Of a DNA stretch of 64,000 bases, positions 47,101-58,100 are shown in pieces. The position numbers were made by a program, and so were the translations under genes. Below the pieces are notes generated by a model. The model had not been told where the DNA came from and made no database searches. It saw only the letters and a list, made by a program, of their open reading frames with translations. The stretch comes from Astrocystis sublimbata (taxonomy: Eukaryota > Ascomycota > Sordariomycetes > Xylariales > Xylariaceae), in assembly GCA_022453515.1 (NCBI GenBank), contig JAJNNY010000038.1, positions 186,001 to 250,000 of the forward strand, in the 5' to 3' direction. How positions within the stretch are numbered: the stretch's first letter is position 1; each line of letters starts with the position of its first letter.

Positions 47101-48213
47101 GATGATGCTCACCAGTGTAGTCACCACGCCGACTATTTCGCACTTCCTCTGCTCGAAGATCATCAAGGCCTTTGGACTGGCGGACTCAGCAAAGGTGAAT
47201 GAGATCGAGCGCATTGCCAAGAATCTCTTGTGGAAGAACATGGGCACTTTCATATCGCAGAGCTGTAAGTGGCGCAGAACCCAGCCATGCCCCTCCCCTG
47301 TCAGTCGACATCGGAAGCAATTATTGCTCAAGCTCGCTCACCAAAAATTGCATTGCCTTTCCGACTTGGAACATGTACTGACTTTCATTTTGTAGTCTCT
47401 CAACTTGCCGTGCTTCTTGGTCTCGGCGTTGGCCTTACGATCGGCACAATCATCGGCGGTATCCCTGCCCTGGCATCGCTGCCATTCGCCTTTATCCCAC
47501 CAGCCTCAAGGCTAATAGGCAAGTGCACGTGCGATCTGATCCTGACACTTGCAGCGGCCTTCACCCGAAAGGGGAAGTTCGTAACAAAACAGGACTTCGA
47601 AGAGTCACTAGGGCAATACTGCGCCAAGCGTGCCGGACTAGGACCCGACGGCTCCTCGTCGGTGCGAGCACTTGTCCACGCAGAGATTGACCGCCTCATC
47701 CCCATTCACACAGTCAGGGTCTACGAGCCCCTGAGCATCGGAAAGATGCGGACCGAGTTCACGCGCATCATAGCACGACACCGCTTCACGCTTGACGAGG
47801 AATTCACCCCGACGTACGACGAGGAGGAAGCGTCCGAGGTGGCGGCGGAGGACGTGCAAGGGCTCAACCAGTGGGTGGATCAGAAGGACAACAGCAACAA
47901 CAATAACAACAACAGGAGCCCTTCTCCGTATACCACTACCACTGGCTACTCGGACCATGGAAGCGCGGCCCAAAGCCCGCTGTCCGAGCCGTTGAACATC
48001 AGCCCGACCCAGTCGCCACCACCACATGGGATGAAGTCGATGGAGCAGGCTTTCATGCACCACCCCGAGTCCGCCAAGACACAAAACCAGGCCGCAATTG
48101 TAGCAGAACTGCCTGGTACGATGGTGAACGAACCCTGGCACGGAGGCGTGTCGGAGCTGCCTGCGTCGACGGGCAACGGTGGATGGCATCCTGGGGTTGC
48201 CGAACTCCCCTGA
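44135..48213 (+). CDS. DUF2235 (Tle1-like alpha/beta hydrolase)-GTPase fusion with hydrophobic C-terminal segments
   Basis: Nine exons are supported: 44135-44413, 44490-44556, 44668-44804, 44924-45866, 45943-46226, 46288-46481, 46538-46851, 46923-47264 and 47396-48213. They give 1125 aa in one frame. The N-terminal DUF2235 domain (PF09994, the fold of type VI secretion Tle1 phospholipases) shows VVCVDGTWYDP, the nucleophile elbow GFSRG with Ser112, and HADIGGG at 259-265. A very basic insertion (about 354-435) is followed by GTIIHPSVYF. A P-loop GTPase follows: GRAGVGKST (552-560), DSRG (599-602) and TMKD (671-674). Hydrophobic segments at about 795-815 and 857-915 could insert in a membrane. 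The tail is disordered with Asn/Pro/Ser runs and repeated ELP blocks (VAELPG, VSELPA, VAELP). The substrate and role are unknown; hydrolase activity gated by nucleotide binding is inference. Confidence 0.88.
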
Positions 48214-49212
48214 TCTCATTCGAATGATTCTTCTGATGCCCTATTAATAACGAGAACAATACAGTCACGCAACCTTCCTCGAAAATAAACGAGGTGTGGT
48301 TCCCAAATGAGCTCTACGTGCAGTCGGAATGGCCTCGTCTATATTGGTTGTTTGGGTAGCGTGGGCAGGTGGCGAAGATCTGAAAGCAATTTTGATTTTC
48401 TGTTTGTAAGATAATTATACCACAGGGCTGGCGGTTGATATTCCTATACCCACTCAGTTGCGGCTCGAGGGCGAAGAATACCATGTTTTCACAAAATTAC
48501 CAAGTCGACACCTCCCACGTAGAAAAAAACCACTGCTTGTTGTCACGGATATATTGGTTCGTGGCAAGTGCTCCTTAGCACATCCCCTATTGTGTGCGAA
48601 ATGGACACACATCTATGATGCGGAACACGTCTCAAGGTGTTGCTTCTTCCGCTGCACGCTGCTGCATGCCGCTGCTGCAACTTGGGCTGCATGCCTAGGT
48701 CGCAAAAGTATTCCTTCATTATGATCAACCAACGGAGGGATGATATTAATACATGGTACAATCTTGAATGTTTAACTCGAGAATGTCTGTGAATACCAGA
48801 CATTGCACAACTGAGGCCCGGAATGCGGGAGTATTGACTCGAATCCCAGAAGAAAATGGAAAACTACACGTGCTTTAGTAAGAGGCTCCTATTAGAGCAC
48901 CCTATTCCAGCCAGCTTGATGGGTGCGTTCCTGTACACTATGGTAGTGAGAGGATTACATGTCGCGCAAATCAAAAAGATGCAGTCAAGAGGAATTTTAA
49001 AGTATTTGGGTATCAACGAATGTTATAGCGCGAGCAACGCTATTTTGCTGGAGTTTCAGCACTGTCTAGGAAACAATAATATACACAAGAATGGACCCTA
49101 TTTGACCCTCCAACCCCGGAGAAAAACCACCAACGCCACCAAATGATGCTAGTTAACCTGGTCATGTCTTGAGATATGTTCTCCTGAGAAGATATCTATC
49201 GTAATATTTGCC
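48214..49212. other. Convergent 3' intergenic region between the DUF2235-GTPase and LPMO genes
   Basis: One kilobase between convergent genes. A 96-codon ATG frame at 48856-49146 exists but lies in AT-rich 3' flank without family resemblance, so it is not called. Confidence 0.45.
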
Positions 49213-50394
49213 TTAGGCAACGAAGGCACGAACTCGGCGACCGGCGGCACCCATACCCAATTCCATGCTCTGGCCGCTGGTGCAAGTCACACCCGAGGAC
49301 ATCTGCTGCACGGATGTCCAGGCGCCGGAAGCACATCGCTGGAAGGATTTGCCGTCAATGCAGTTCCACATGCCTTCGGACGTGCAAGGACCTGACATCG
49401 CACCAGCTGAGCCGGAGCCGGAGCCGGCACCCGGGGTGGGGGTAGGAACGGCGGAAGATGTAGGAACAGCAGCAGAAGACGAGGGGACGGCGACAGAGGT
49501 AGGCACAGCTTCAGCGCTGGTGGAAGGTGAAGCCGCAGCGGTGCTGGTGGGGACAGCAGTGCTGCTGGGCTCGCCAGCAGGGACAGTCAGAAACACACCG
49601 CCGGGGTTGCCAGCGGCGGGTGTCGACGTGGGGGCGGCGGAGGAGGTGGGAGCAGCTGACGATCCTGAGCCGGCATCAGAGCCTGAACCGGAGCCTGTCG
49701 AGTCACCCTCCTTGCAGCCGCCGTTACCGCAGGTCGCCACACCATAGGCTCCAACGTTGTCCTCAACAGAGTCACCGGCGTTCTCGAACTTGTAGTCAAC
49801 ACTCTCAGTGGTCTTGGGGTGATCTCCAATGTTTAGGACCACCATATCGGGCAACTTCTCAAAGTTCGACTTGTCACCGCCCTTACCGGTGAGCTCGAGA
49901 GCACCGCAGTTCATGTACATCTCCCGGTTTCCAATTCGGTTGAACCAAGTGAAGCCGATAACACCTTTTCCAGCGGGGATGTCAGAAGGGATCTTGTAAG
50001 GGTAGGTGTATGGGTCTTTTCCGTCAGGGTTCTCCGGTAGGTTTCCTGACTGTTGCTTGGCGGGGCAGCCGCCTTCGATGGAGTGGATGACCTTCCACTG
50101 GGAATCAGCGGTGGGAGGGTTGTCGTAAGTCATGACGACCTGGCAAGAACCACCACCATGGACAGCTGAGCCGACGAAGCTGAGCTCTTGGGACGAACCC
50201 AACTCGTACTGGTTGACGGTGCCACCGGAGGCAGTGTAACCACCGCCGAACTTGCAAGGAAAATCGGAGCCGCTAGCATCAAGCGGGCTGTTGTTGAGGT
50301 TGTCGGGGTCGAAGGGCGAGGGTGTCGCCATCTTCATGTGGGCATTGACCGCGGCCACAAGCGCAGCAGAGACGAAAGTCTTAGTGAAATACAT
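49213..50394 (-). CDS. Secreted AA11 lytic polysaccharide monooxygenase with C-terminal X278-like domain
   Basis: AA11 LPMOs are copper enzymes that oxidatively cleave chitin, in fungal cell-wall remodelling or attack on insect and fungal chitin. The gene is one exon of 393 aa. The signal peptide MYFTKTFVSAALVAAVNA is followed directly by His19, which becomes the N-terminal His of the copper histidine brace after cleavage. The second brace His is His79 in VGSAVHGGGSCQVVM, 60 residues later, as in AA11. FTWFNRIGNREMYMNCGA is a conserved family block. A disordered Ser/Thr/Pro/Ala linker (about 230-330) probably carries O-glycans. The C-terminal cysteine-rich segment GMWNCIDGKSFQRCASGAW matches the X278 chitin-associated module of AA11 enzymes. 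Secretion, copper binding and chitin activity are inferred from the family. Confidence 0.93.
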   Translation of the reverse strand: MYFTKTFVSAALVAAVNAHMKMATPSPFDPDNLNNSPLDASGSDFPCKFGGGYTASGGTVNQYELGSSQELSFVGSAVHGGGSCQVVMTYDNPPTADSQWKVIHSIEGGCPAKQQSGNLPENPDGKDPYTYPYKIPSDIPAGKGVIGFTWFNRIGNREMYMNCGALELTGKGGDKSNFEKLPDMVVLNIGDHPKTTESVDYKFENAGDSVEDNVGAYGVATCGNGGCKEGDSTGSGSGSDAGSGSSAAPTSSAAPTSTPAAGNPGGVFLTVPAGEPSSTAVPTSTAAASPSTSAEAVPTSVAVPSSSAAVPTSSAVPTPTPGAGSGSGSAGAMSGPCTSEGMWNCIDGKSFQRCASGAWTSVQQMSSGVTCTSGQSMELGMGAAGRRVRAFVA

Positions 50395-53300
50395 TGTTGT
50401 TGAAAGTAGAGACCAAATGCGTCGCAGACGATTTAAATCTCAAAATCTCGAGTCGAGGTCGTGAAGAAACGAAGTGGTTGAGCTGTATAGCTGGTATGAT
50501 CGAAGAATTCCCGATTTACTGGAAATGGTCAGTGCCCGGCCCCCGACTCTTAAATGTGGAAATGGAAAAAAGACTGCCTGCTTGGTTTTGCCTTCAGAGC
50601 GCAACAAAGGAGCAGCAAAAGACCCGAACGAACTGATTGAAGCTCGAACAAGCAGGGCTGCTAGTCGAAGCACAGCTGGCACAAGCAGCGACTCGAAACA
50701 AGAGCATAGTTCGCCATGGAAACAATGAATTGGGGCGGGCAGGCAAGGTAGGGCAAGGGTAGGGGTCACGAACCTATCGACGGCCTTGTCTTTTCAAGGG
50801 AACAAAGCGTGATGAGCAAAATCAAAGGACAGCTGAGACTTGCCACAGGGAAGAAATGCGATGCGATAGGTGGTTGCTTGAGATCAACTCAAAAGGAAGG
50901 TTGCTCCAGGCGAGTTGGATGTTGCAATCAGGGTCTAGCCGCTGAAAGAATGAAGGAAGGACTGTCACGAAAGACGTTTGTCGTGGAGACTGCTGCTTGA
51001 TTGTGAGGAAACGAAACGAAACGAAGGACGGAGGAGGACGAAAAGGTCTTATATGGATGTCTGATCTAAGGGAGAAGGGTAGGAGATGGGACGGGGAGTG
51101 AATGAATGAATGGGACGTTTCGCTAGCCAGAGCTAGCCGAGCTAGTCATGCTGGCCGCAGACTGGCTCGACTGGCTGGGAGTGGAGTCGAGTGGAGCCCA
51201 CACGACTAAGACGGGCTGGGGCTACAGAGGCGCTATGCGCTGATGGCGGCGCTGCAGGTACGCGGCAACCCCCGCGGATGATTGGCTGCCAGGCACCCAG
51301 GGCACGGGGACGGGTACATGTGTGCTGAAAATGGCATCCTGCCGAGCAGCCACGGCGCGGGCCCACTGGGACCTTGCAGCTGGGTGCAGATCATTAAGGG
51401 GACGCGGCTTGGCAGGCCTGGGCGGGGAGCACAAGCGATTGGCGGCCAGCGCCCGGGGCCCAGCGGGGCACCGCGGTACATGACCGCATTCAGTTCAACT
51501 ATAGGCCCATCATGGTCAGCAGCGACTCCACCCCTGCATGTGAGGTTCTCCAGGGCGAACTGATGGCCTATCCAAACAGTTCACAGCACCTACGTATAAC
51601 ATCGAATGACGGAGTGACGGCCTGTGCAACAAAACGAGTGGTTCTGGTCCGGCAATTCAGTCGGACAGGACAGCTGACTCCTTCATACATGTGAAATAGC
51701 GAGCCTGTTACCTAACGAGTTTGCCAAACCGTCATGCCCCTCGGCTCGATAGGTCACTAGTGGTTGAACGACTCAAGCGCCAGATCCGCAATTGTGGTGG
51801 CTACTCGTGCCTTACTAAGGTAGGTACTTCCTCATGTTTACTTGCCCTAAGTACGACAAGTACATCTGTCGGGTACTTCAAAGTCTGCCCAGGCGGGCCT
51901 GCCCAGGTGTCCTTCGGTGGACAGCTCGACAGGGACCCTACAGCTACTACATGTAGGTAGTAACAACAATTGAACGAACGCCTACCTACCTAAGGTTTGC
52001 ATACCAACCTACTCGTACATGTGGGTAAGGCGCTAAGTACTGCGCGTGTACAGCCCGCAGATCTCTCAGTTCCAACCACCGGGATAGCATGTATATTGCA
52101 GATTGTACTTATTCTTGGTGTCCTTACCTCACGAGGATATTTCGGATATAGGCGAGGGAGATAAAGAGTGGCAAGACAAAGGAAAAGTTTTCTTTTTTTT
52201 GCCCTTCTGTTAATGCTCGTGTTATTGCGTTACGAGGTTGGCGGACGAGGTTGGCTTGGCTGGCTGCAAGGGTTCCGTACCGCCACCCAATCATCTGATG
52301 TTGTTCCCAAGGAATTGCCCGATCAAGAAGCGAAAGGCCTCCGATGAATTGTAGACTCGTGGACTACCTACCTGGTACCTATGTACCTAGTATGCCTGGT
52401 GGGGGACACTCCGACAAGCAGGTTGCCCTTCATCCGAATTGTACGCAGTCCAACGCCATCTCGGCTTACGTTACCATGGTGTTGGTAGCATATGCTGTGC
52501 GACTTCTGCTATGTGAGATACCGACGGCGACATTGCTGTCTACCTAAGTAGTACCCTCGGTACCTACGCCCTAAGCCCAAGGCTGACATTCACAATGAAA
52601 GCAACTTCTGCAACCAACAGACATTTGTCACTGCGCCGTGTTGCCCTATCATTGTCATCAACATTGCAGCCGATAGAACAAACGAAACATGCCAGTCGAG
52701 CCAGTCATCCAGTCATGCTGGGCGATGCAGCATATATGGCGGTTAAGATCGACCGCATACCGCAATAAACAAGACGTGGCCGATCGTCGCGCGTATATTT
52801 GTTTCTTTTCCGATCCCTGGTCAGACCGTCAGCTCGTAATAGGGGAGAGGGAGAGGGAGAGGGGCTCGAGGGGGTTGGCTTGGCTGGGCAGAGTTGGGTC
52901 TTTGCCCTGGTGCGCCTAGATGGACGAGATCGGCATCATCTCTCGGCGGCAAAAGCCTTTTGCTCAAGTCGCTCGAGACGCTGTCTTGGAATCTTGGGTT
53001 AGAACGAGCTGCCAGCTTCTGAGTGGTGGGCGACCATGCGCCATACGATCGCCCCAGCCATTCACAGCATGCGGGCCAGGGGTGGGCATGGTAGCCCCTG
53101 CAGGCTGCTTCGGACGATCTGTGGCCTATGAGATCTCGTCATCGAACAATCCGAGCTTTTTGCTAGATGGCATTTCTGCGCGCCTGGTTGGAACCCTGCG
53201 TGGCTGACATCAGAGCGCTAGAGTGCTGCTAGAGTGCCAAGGGACTACCTCCTACCTACAAACCTCCTAGGGGGCCTCGGGGGGCTAGGTACCTAGGTAG

Positions 53301-55827
53301 GTAACCTATCCCGTGCCTTTCCTGGAAGTCTTTCAGCCCATCAGGGTTTTCCTAGTCCGTTTTCTGGCGGTTCACGGGGAGCCGGTAGGTAAGTAGGTAC
53401 CTGGTCAGCAGCAGACCCCACAGATGACTAGACAGCACACGGATCACAAACAGGTCAAGGCACACCACACAACAGACGCGCTCGACAGGTACGTGCACTG
53501 CTACCCCTGGTTCTACCCCGGCCTGTTCTGAAACAGCCTTGGTTTCGGTGCTTTTGAAGGCACAAACTGTCTTTGGGTAACTGCTCTAGATGAACAAAGA
53601 GGGGGTGGGGTGCCACGCACAAAAAGCTACCTTAGGTAGGTACTAGTCACAAAGAGGTTGCCCAACGAGGCGCCGTCTGGCAATCGATAGCTTTCAACAT
53701 TGCAAATCCAGCATTATATGTTTCACATGAGGTCAATATTAGAAGTAATAGGGGTAATCGTCTGATCCGTGCACTCCAGTCCTAGTATGAAGAATTAGCG
53801 GGACGGGAGCATTAAGCTTTCGCTCGCTTAAGATCCTGCCCTAATCTTTATCCATTTTGCCCAGGTTTAGACTTTGATGGTTCTCGATGCCATGACTCTA
53901 CAGAACAAGCCAGTTCTCGACAGTTCTCGACAGTCGACAGTCTTTTGTGTCTCCTGGATCCATCGATACCCAGCCAGCCCATCTGTCCTGCCAGTCCTGC
54001 TCGCCAGTGTCCCGGAGTCATTGTCTTGCACCGGCAGCGATAGACTAAGTAATTACTTACTTAGTAGGTACCTTAGGTAGTTAGCCCCTTGAACTCGGCG
54101 CTTTCCAGAGGAGCCGGCTCGACGCTCTTATGCTAGCGCTTCTCTACCTCACAGCAGAAAAGGCACTTGTTCTTTGGCCTTCCCCAGCTGCCGAGTCATT
54201 CCAACTGAACGAACGGCTTTGAGCCTGACGGATGCCTGCCGTTTGTCTTACATGGCTGACTGGCTACTTTTTTGACTCGTGTTAATTCGCACGCATGATC
54301 TGTATCACCTGCCACGCATGCACTAAGGCTTGTTCTACTAGTAGAACTGCTTTCATGACTAGGCACCTAAGGAAGCTGACGACCATACTCGTAGTCGATA
54401 CGGTTTGATCCGTAACATGGCCATAGCTCGGAGTCTTCGGGGGTAACGAAAAGTTAGGAAACTTGATGAGTGAAGTGGCGTTTCTGAGGTGGTTTCGCGT
54501 CGATTGTCGGATAATCGCGCATGCCATTCATATATCTCTCCTCGTTCTCACAGCACAGTAGTAGGTAATGCCACATGGCAACGGAGGCATCAAAGTGAAT
54601 AGGCAAGCGAGTGAAGTCTAAATTGTGGAATACATCAAAGTCCCTTGTGCGGAGAAGGAGCGTGGCTGGCATCTGGTTCAAGTTGGCTGTCTTTGCACAC
54701 TCATGCTATGCTAGCTTGTAGATATTATCCGAATCTCTAAGATGCAGGCCGCATAGCGATCCATGGCTGCGTCTAGGGCATGATTCCAGATATAGTATTG
54801 CCAAGCTGTCAAGCTCGCAGCTTGCACTAAACTTGGACATCTAAACTGGGCATTTAGACATACCACGATACTCTGCGCGAGTCTAGCAACTGCAATCAGT
54901 GGGGTGACAGAAAGTAATCAATTCAGATAAGTCTTAACTACGCAGTAGCTCCATACTCCATTAGCGGGCCGGATGGACAAGAGTGTTGCCAATGTTTGAC
55001 ATAGAACGTCTGCTCTGGGCCAGGTCAAACTGGCAGTTACACGTACATCTATCAATGTTTTACATGGGGCTGCCGTAAGAGTATTGCGGGTAGTTTGTCT
55101 CCCGAGTCCGCCCTTGAATTCCCGAGGCCCGCCATATATCAATACCTTTTTCCCCTCGTCATTTGGCGAAAGTGCTGTTTGGATGACTTGCCAAGCTATA
55201 GGATGCAGAATTTTAAAGACGTCGTCTAATTCGTCTCCTGTTTCGTATGATGTCTCATCTATCGATGATGCATTCGAAGACCATATCGGTCTTTCGCTCA
55301 TTTCATTACCTTACCTAGCTACAACACCAATCCATACAACACTAATACTGGATGGTAGTGAGGAAAACAAATGAGCATCCTCTACCTGAATGTTATCAGG
55401 CTGCCTTTCCAACAAAGCACTACTTATGTTTATCATATACGAAAGACCTGTATGTAGTGGATAATAAAATATCTGCTGTGCGTACCTATTGCCCATATCG
55501 AACCTAGTTTGACAAGTCCGGAGCCTGATAACTGTGTTAAAAGTGGTGTAGTAGCATATTGTACAAGTGCCGGGTGCACTGCCACTAGGAAGGCTTTCTA
55601 CCAACTCTAATTGCTAGTTGATCTAGGCACTCAACTCTATAGCTTTGCAAGGTTTTGTTTTCCCATCGCCTGTGCCGAGGCTGTTCCAGGAAATGTTGGA
55701 CACCCTATCATGCTCTAGTCGTCGAAAGCGCGGTTGTGATCCTAGTTGCTGATATCAGTCACGTACAAGAAAGGGAGGACGCATGGCTGTATAGCTGCAT
55801 CGTGAAATAGTGAGTCTGAGAAAGGCT
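50395..55827. other. Gene-poor region, about 5.4 kb
   Basis: No gene is supported. The first ~700 bases are the probable LPMO promoter and leader. Later stretches hold GAAAC and GAGAGG short repeats (about 51007-51025, 52844-52862), TACCTAGGTAGG motifs (52365-52390, 53268-53305, 54060-54080) and AT-rich sequence at 54700-55600. Minus-strand frames at 54918-55301 and 55311-55604 have some protein-like character but no identified domain. Confidence 0.4.
53265..53305. repeat. TACCTAGGTAGG motif cluster
   Basis: CCTAGGGGG and GGCTAGGTACCTAGGTAGG, then TAACC, form a compact copy of the dispersed palindromic motif. Confidence 0.6.
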
Positions 55828-56585
55828 TTACTTACAGACAGCACTAGCCTTCTCTTCGTCACCAACCTCTCGTGGGGCAAAATGATCACTGTCGGCAAAA
55901 CCATAGTCTTCCCGCGTCCAGAGTTTCATTTTTTGAGTGCGAAATTCTTCGAAGTCCCACTCGAGGTCTTCTAATTCGGCGGGGTGTTTGAAGACATAGA
56001 CCTCGCACTCGACCTCTTCGCCCTCCTCATTGCCGTTGCCTTTGTCGTCCCCAACCTTGGAGAGCAGGCGTACCTTGACCTTTTCCCGGTCGTACTCAGA
56101 ACCCTCGAACTGGTCCAGGTGGTACATGTTGGCATCTGTCAGCCCCGTCACGTACATGCCCCGGACTCGTTGGTTGGGGTCCGCAGTGATGCCTGGATAA
56201 TCTGCATACTTGACTCGGCTGCGAGGAAACAAATCGTCAGCATCTTGTTAGTAGGCCACAAAGATTCCTGTCCTCCGAAGGACAGCTGAGTGAACAGCGA
56301 AAGACGCACCGGCGACAGTGGCCATGAAGTATGGCTGGCTGAAATTGGTGCAGGCTCCTCAAAAACGAGACATCCTCGGTAGAAGCTCTGTAGCAGACTG
56401 TAAAGAAGACTTCTGGAGCCATCTAGAAAGCCTTCAATAACAAAAACCTTGGGCGCCATCAAGCTGTGCGGGGTAAAAGGAATTCTTACCAGTGTGCCTG
56501 TTGACATTAGCCCTTGTCGCCATTGCCACGAAATGAACTCACCGTAGAAGAAAGCAGCATGTGTCCCGTCTCCTGAGCTGCCCAT
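55828..56585 (-). CDS. AIG2-like / gamma-glutamylcyclotransferase-fold protein
   Basis: The GGCT/AIG2 fold cyclises gamma-glutamyl groups of amines or peptides; the substrate of the fungal AIG2-like members is not established. Four exons are supported: 56585-56543, an 8-nt microexon 56497-56490, 56422-56310 and 56218-55828, giving 184 aa. The first ATG is 56585. The substrate-loop motif FFYGTLMAPEVFFTVCY is assembled across the microexon, followed by FQPAILHGHCRRRVKYADYP, RGMYVTGLTDANM and the catalytic region LDQFEGSEYDR, in which Glu93 is the likely general acid/base. The C-terminus is charged (NEEGEEVECEVYVF, WDFEEFRTQKMKLW). The final codons read GTC-TGT-AAG-TAA, which contains a consensus GTAAGT donor, so a further 3' exon is possible and the annotated end is provisional. 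Confidence 0.85.
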
Positions 56586-58100
56586 GGCGAGGAATGGATA
56601 CGTGGCCACGATTTGGATGTTTTACTGGTTGGTTAGGTTTACAATAGCGGTACACGACTTGGGTGAGGGATCATAGCTTACTGTGATGTTGATTCCACGA
56701 GAGCTTTACCACTTCCCTGGTTCATACGACAGCAGGAGCGTGTTAGTGAAGCCGCAATTGGGGGATCGGTGGGATGATGACTGAGTTGGCGTGCGGAATA
56801 TGACATACCTAAGTAGGTAGGTATCTACCTATACCTGAGGTTAGGTCAAGGACTTCGGGTACCTGGCAGGCCTGAAGTTAGGAATGAGTCAACCCCACTG
56901 CCTCAAGTATACCTAAGTGTTGCACAACGCGCCTACCTAATGATTTATTGAGTGCAAGAGCCTCATTGATGCTGTATCCAGAATGTCTTAGCTGCATGTA
57001 CTTTCATTCATTAGGTACTTACCTACCTTACCTACACCCCCAGTAAGATTGAATTTGGACAGAGCGTCCCACCAAAATTGTATGAACAATTGAATCACCA
57101 CTACCTATTCGATCACACGCCATTCTACGAAAGGACACAAGAAGCATTGCTTGAAAGATATATGCTATTATTTCAGCTTTCAATACCAAATGTTTTTCTT
57201 TTTCTATTTATCTCAATAAGGATAAGTAACTTAGAACAAGCACCAAAGGTGGTAGGTTTTGGTGTAAATGTGGGTACTATCCGGATTCCTCATGGTATTG
57301 TAGATACCTACCTTAGGTAGTACTTGCCTAGCATCTGCTTAGTGAGTCTGATGCCCGCAATCCAGGTGGTGATTTCCCCACCTTGGAGTTTCTTATCAAC
57401 GCGTCGCCTTCACTGATGAGGAGCACCGAGGAGCACTTACCTAATTAATGGTATTGCCACGGACAGGATGGCCTAGACCCAAACTAGAAAGGTCAATAGC
57501 AGGGATCCTAGCACTAGCGGCGTCTGATCCAATCAGAGCGCGTTCGCTGTCGGTAAAACATAGAGCCTAGCGTTGTATATGTACATATTGGCAGCGGCAA
57601 CCCCCCGTCTCTTTCGTGTCCGTGTCTCTGGCAGCTCTAAACTTTCGAGCTTTGGAGCTTTTGCCATTCACATGCTCGTATCAGCCGGCTCACACCCAAT
57701 CTTCCAACCTTCACACCAGGCGCCCATCTTCCTCGTTCACTTCTTGATACCCCTCCGAGACAAATCGGATTTCTCTCTATCATTTAATTCTGTTGCAATC
57801 TTGCTTTTACCAGACAGCAAAAATCACCGGTCGATCCCCCATTCGTCGCAATCCAGCACAACACACCCTCTCGACCCGTCACCTCTCGACCCGTCACCTC
57901 TCGACCCGTCACCTCTCGACCCGTCACCTCTCGACCCGTCACCTACCGACCACTGATTACCAACCCTCGCTCTCTACGCATATACCCCAAAGTATACATC
58001 GTGCACGCGCGAAGTTTACCTACTTCTCTGGCCTGGACTTGCGAGGAATTGGCATGCACATATATTGAGGACGCGCTGCGCATCAGCAGCAGGCGCGGTC
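56586..58100. promoter_or_regulatory. Divergent upstream region of the AIG2-like gene and TRA1
   Basis: There are 1.5 kb between divergent starts. TACCTAGG motifs lie at 56810-56845, 57005-57040 and 57300-57320, and an AT-rich stretch at 57060-57250. From about 57600 the + strand is C/T-rich and contains a 15-bp tandem repeat, consistent with a long TRA1 leader. No gene is supported. Confidence 0.45.
57870..57944 (+). repeat. 15-bp tandem repeat, five copies
   Basis: Five perfect copies of CTCGACCCGTCACCT lie head to tail, about 155 bases upstream of the TRA1 start. A diverged half copy (ACCGACC) follows. The position suggests that the array is transcribed in the TRA1 5' leader. Confidence 0.92.

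Noticed and set aside
47638..48219. 193-codon antisense frame at the end of the DUF2235-GTPase gene
   Set aside because: Val/Arg-rich mirror of the low-complexity tail; no start context or domain.
48826..48850. GACTCGAATCCCAG, resembling a tRNA T-arm
   Set aside because: The flanking bases do not form the 5-bp T stem and no acceptor stem is present.
48856..49146. 96-codon ATG frame between convergent genes
   Set aside because: Lies in AT-rich 3' flank and shows no similarity to known proteins.
54918..55604. Two minus-strand frames with some protein-like character near the AIG2-like gene
   Set aside because: The first has a reasonable ATG-led acidic N-terminus (MSERPIWSSNASSIDE), but no domain, no convincing continuation and no splice link to the second were found; kept only as a note in the region description.
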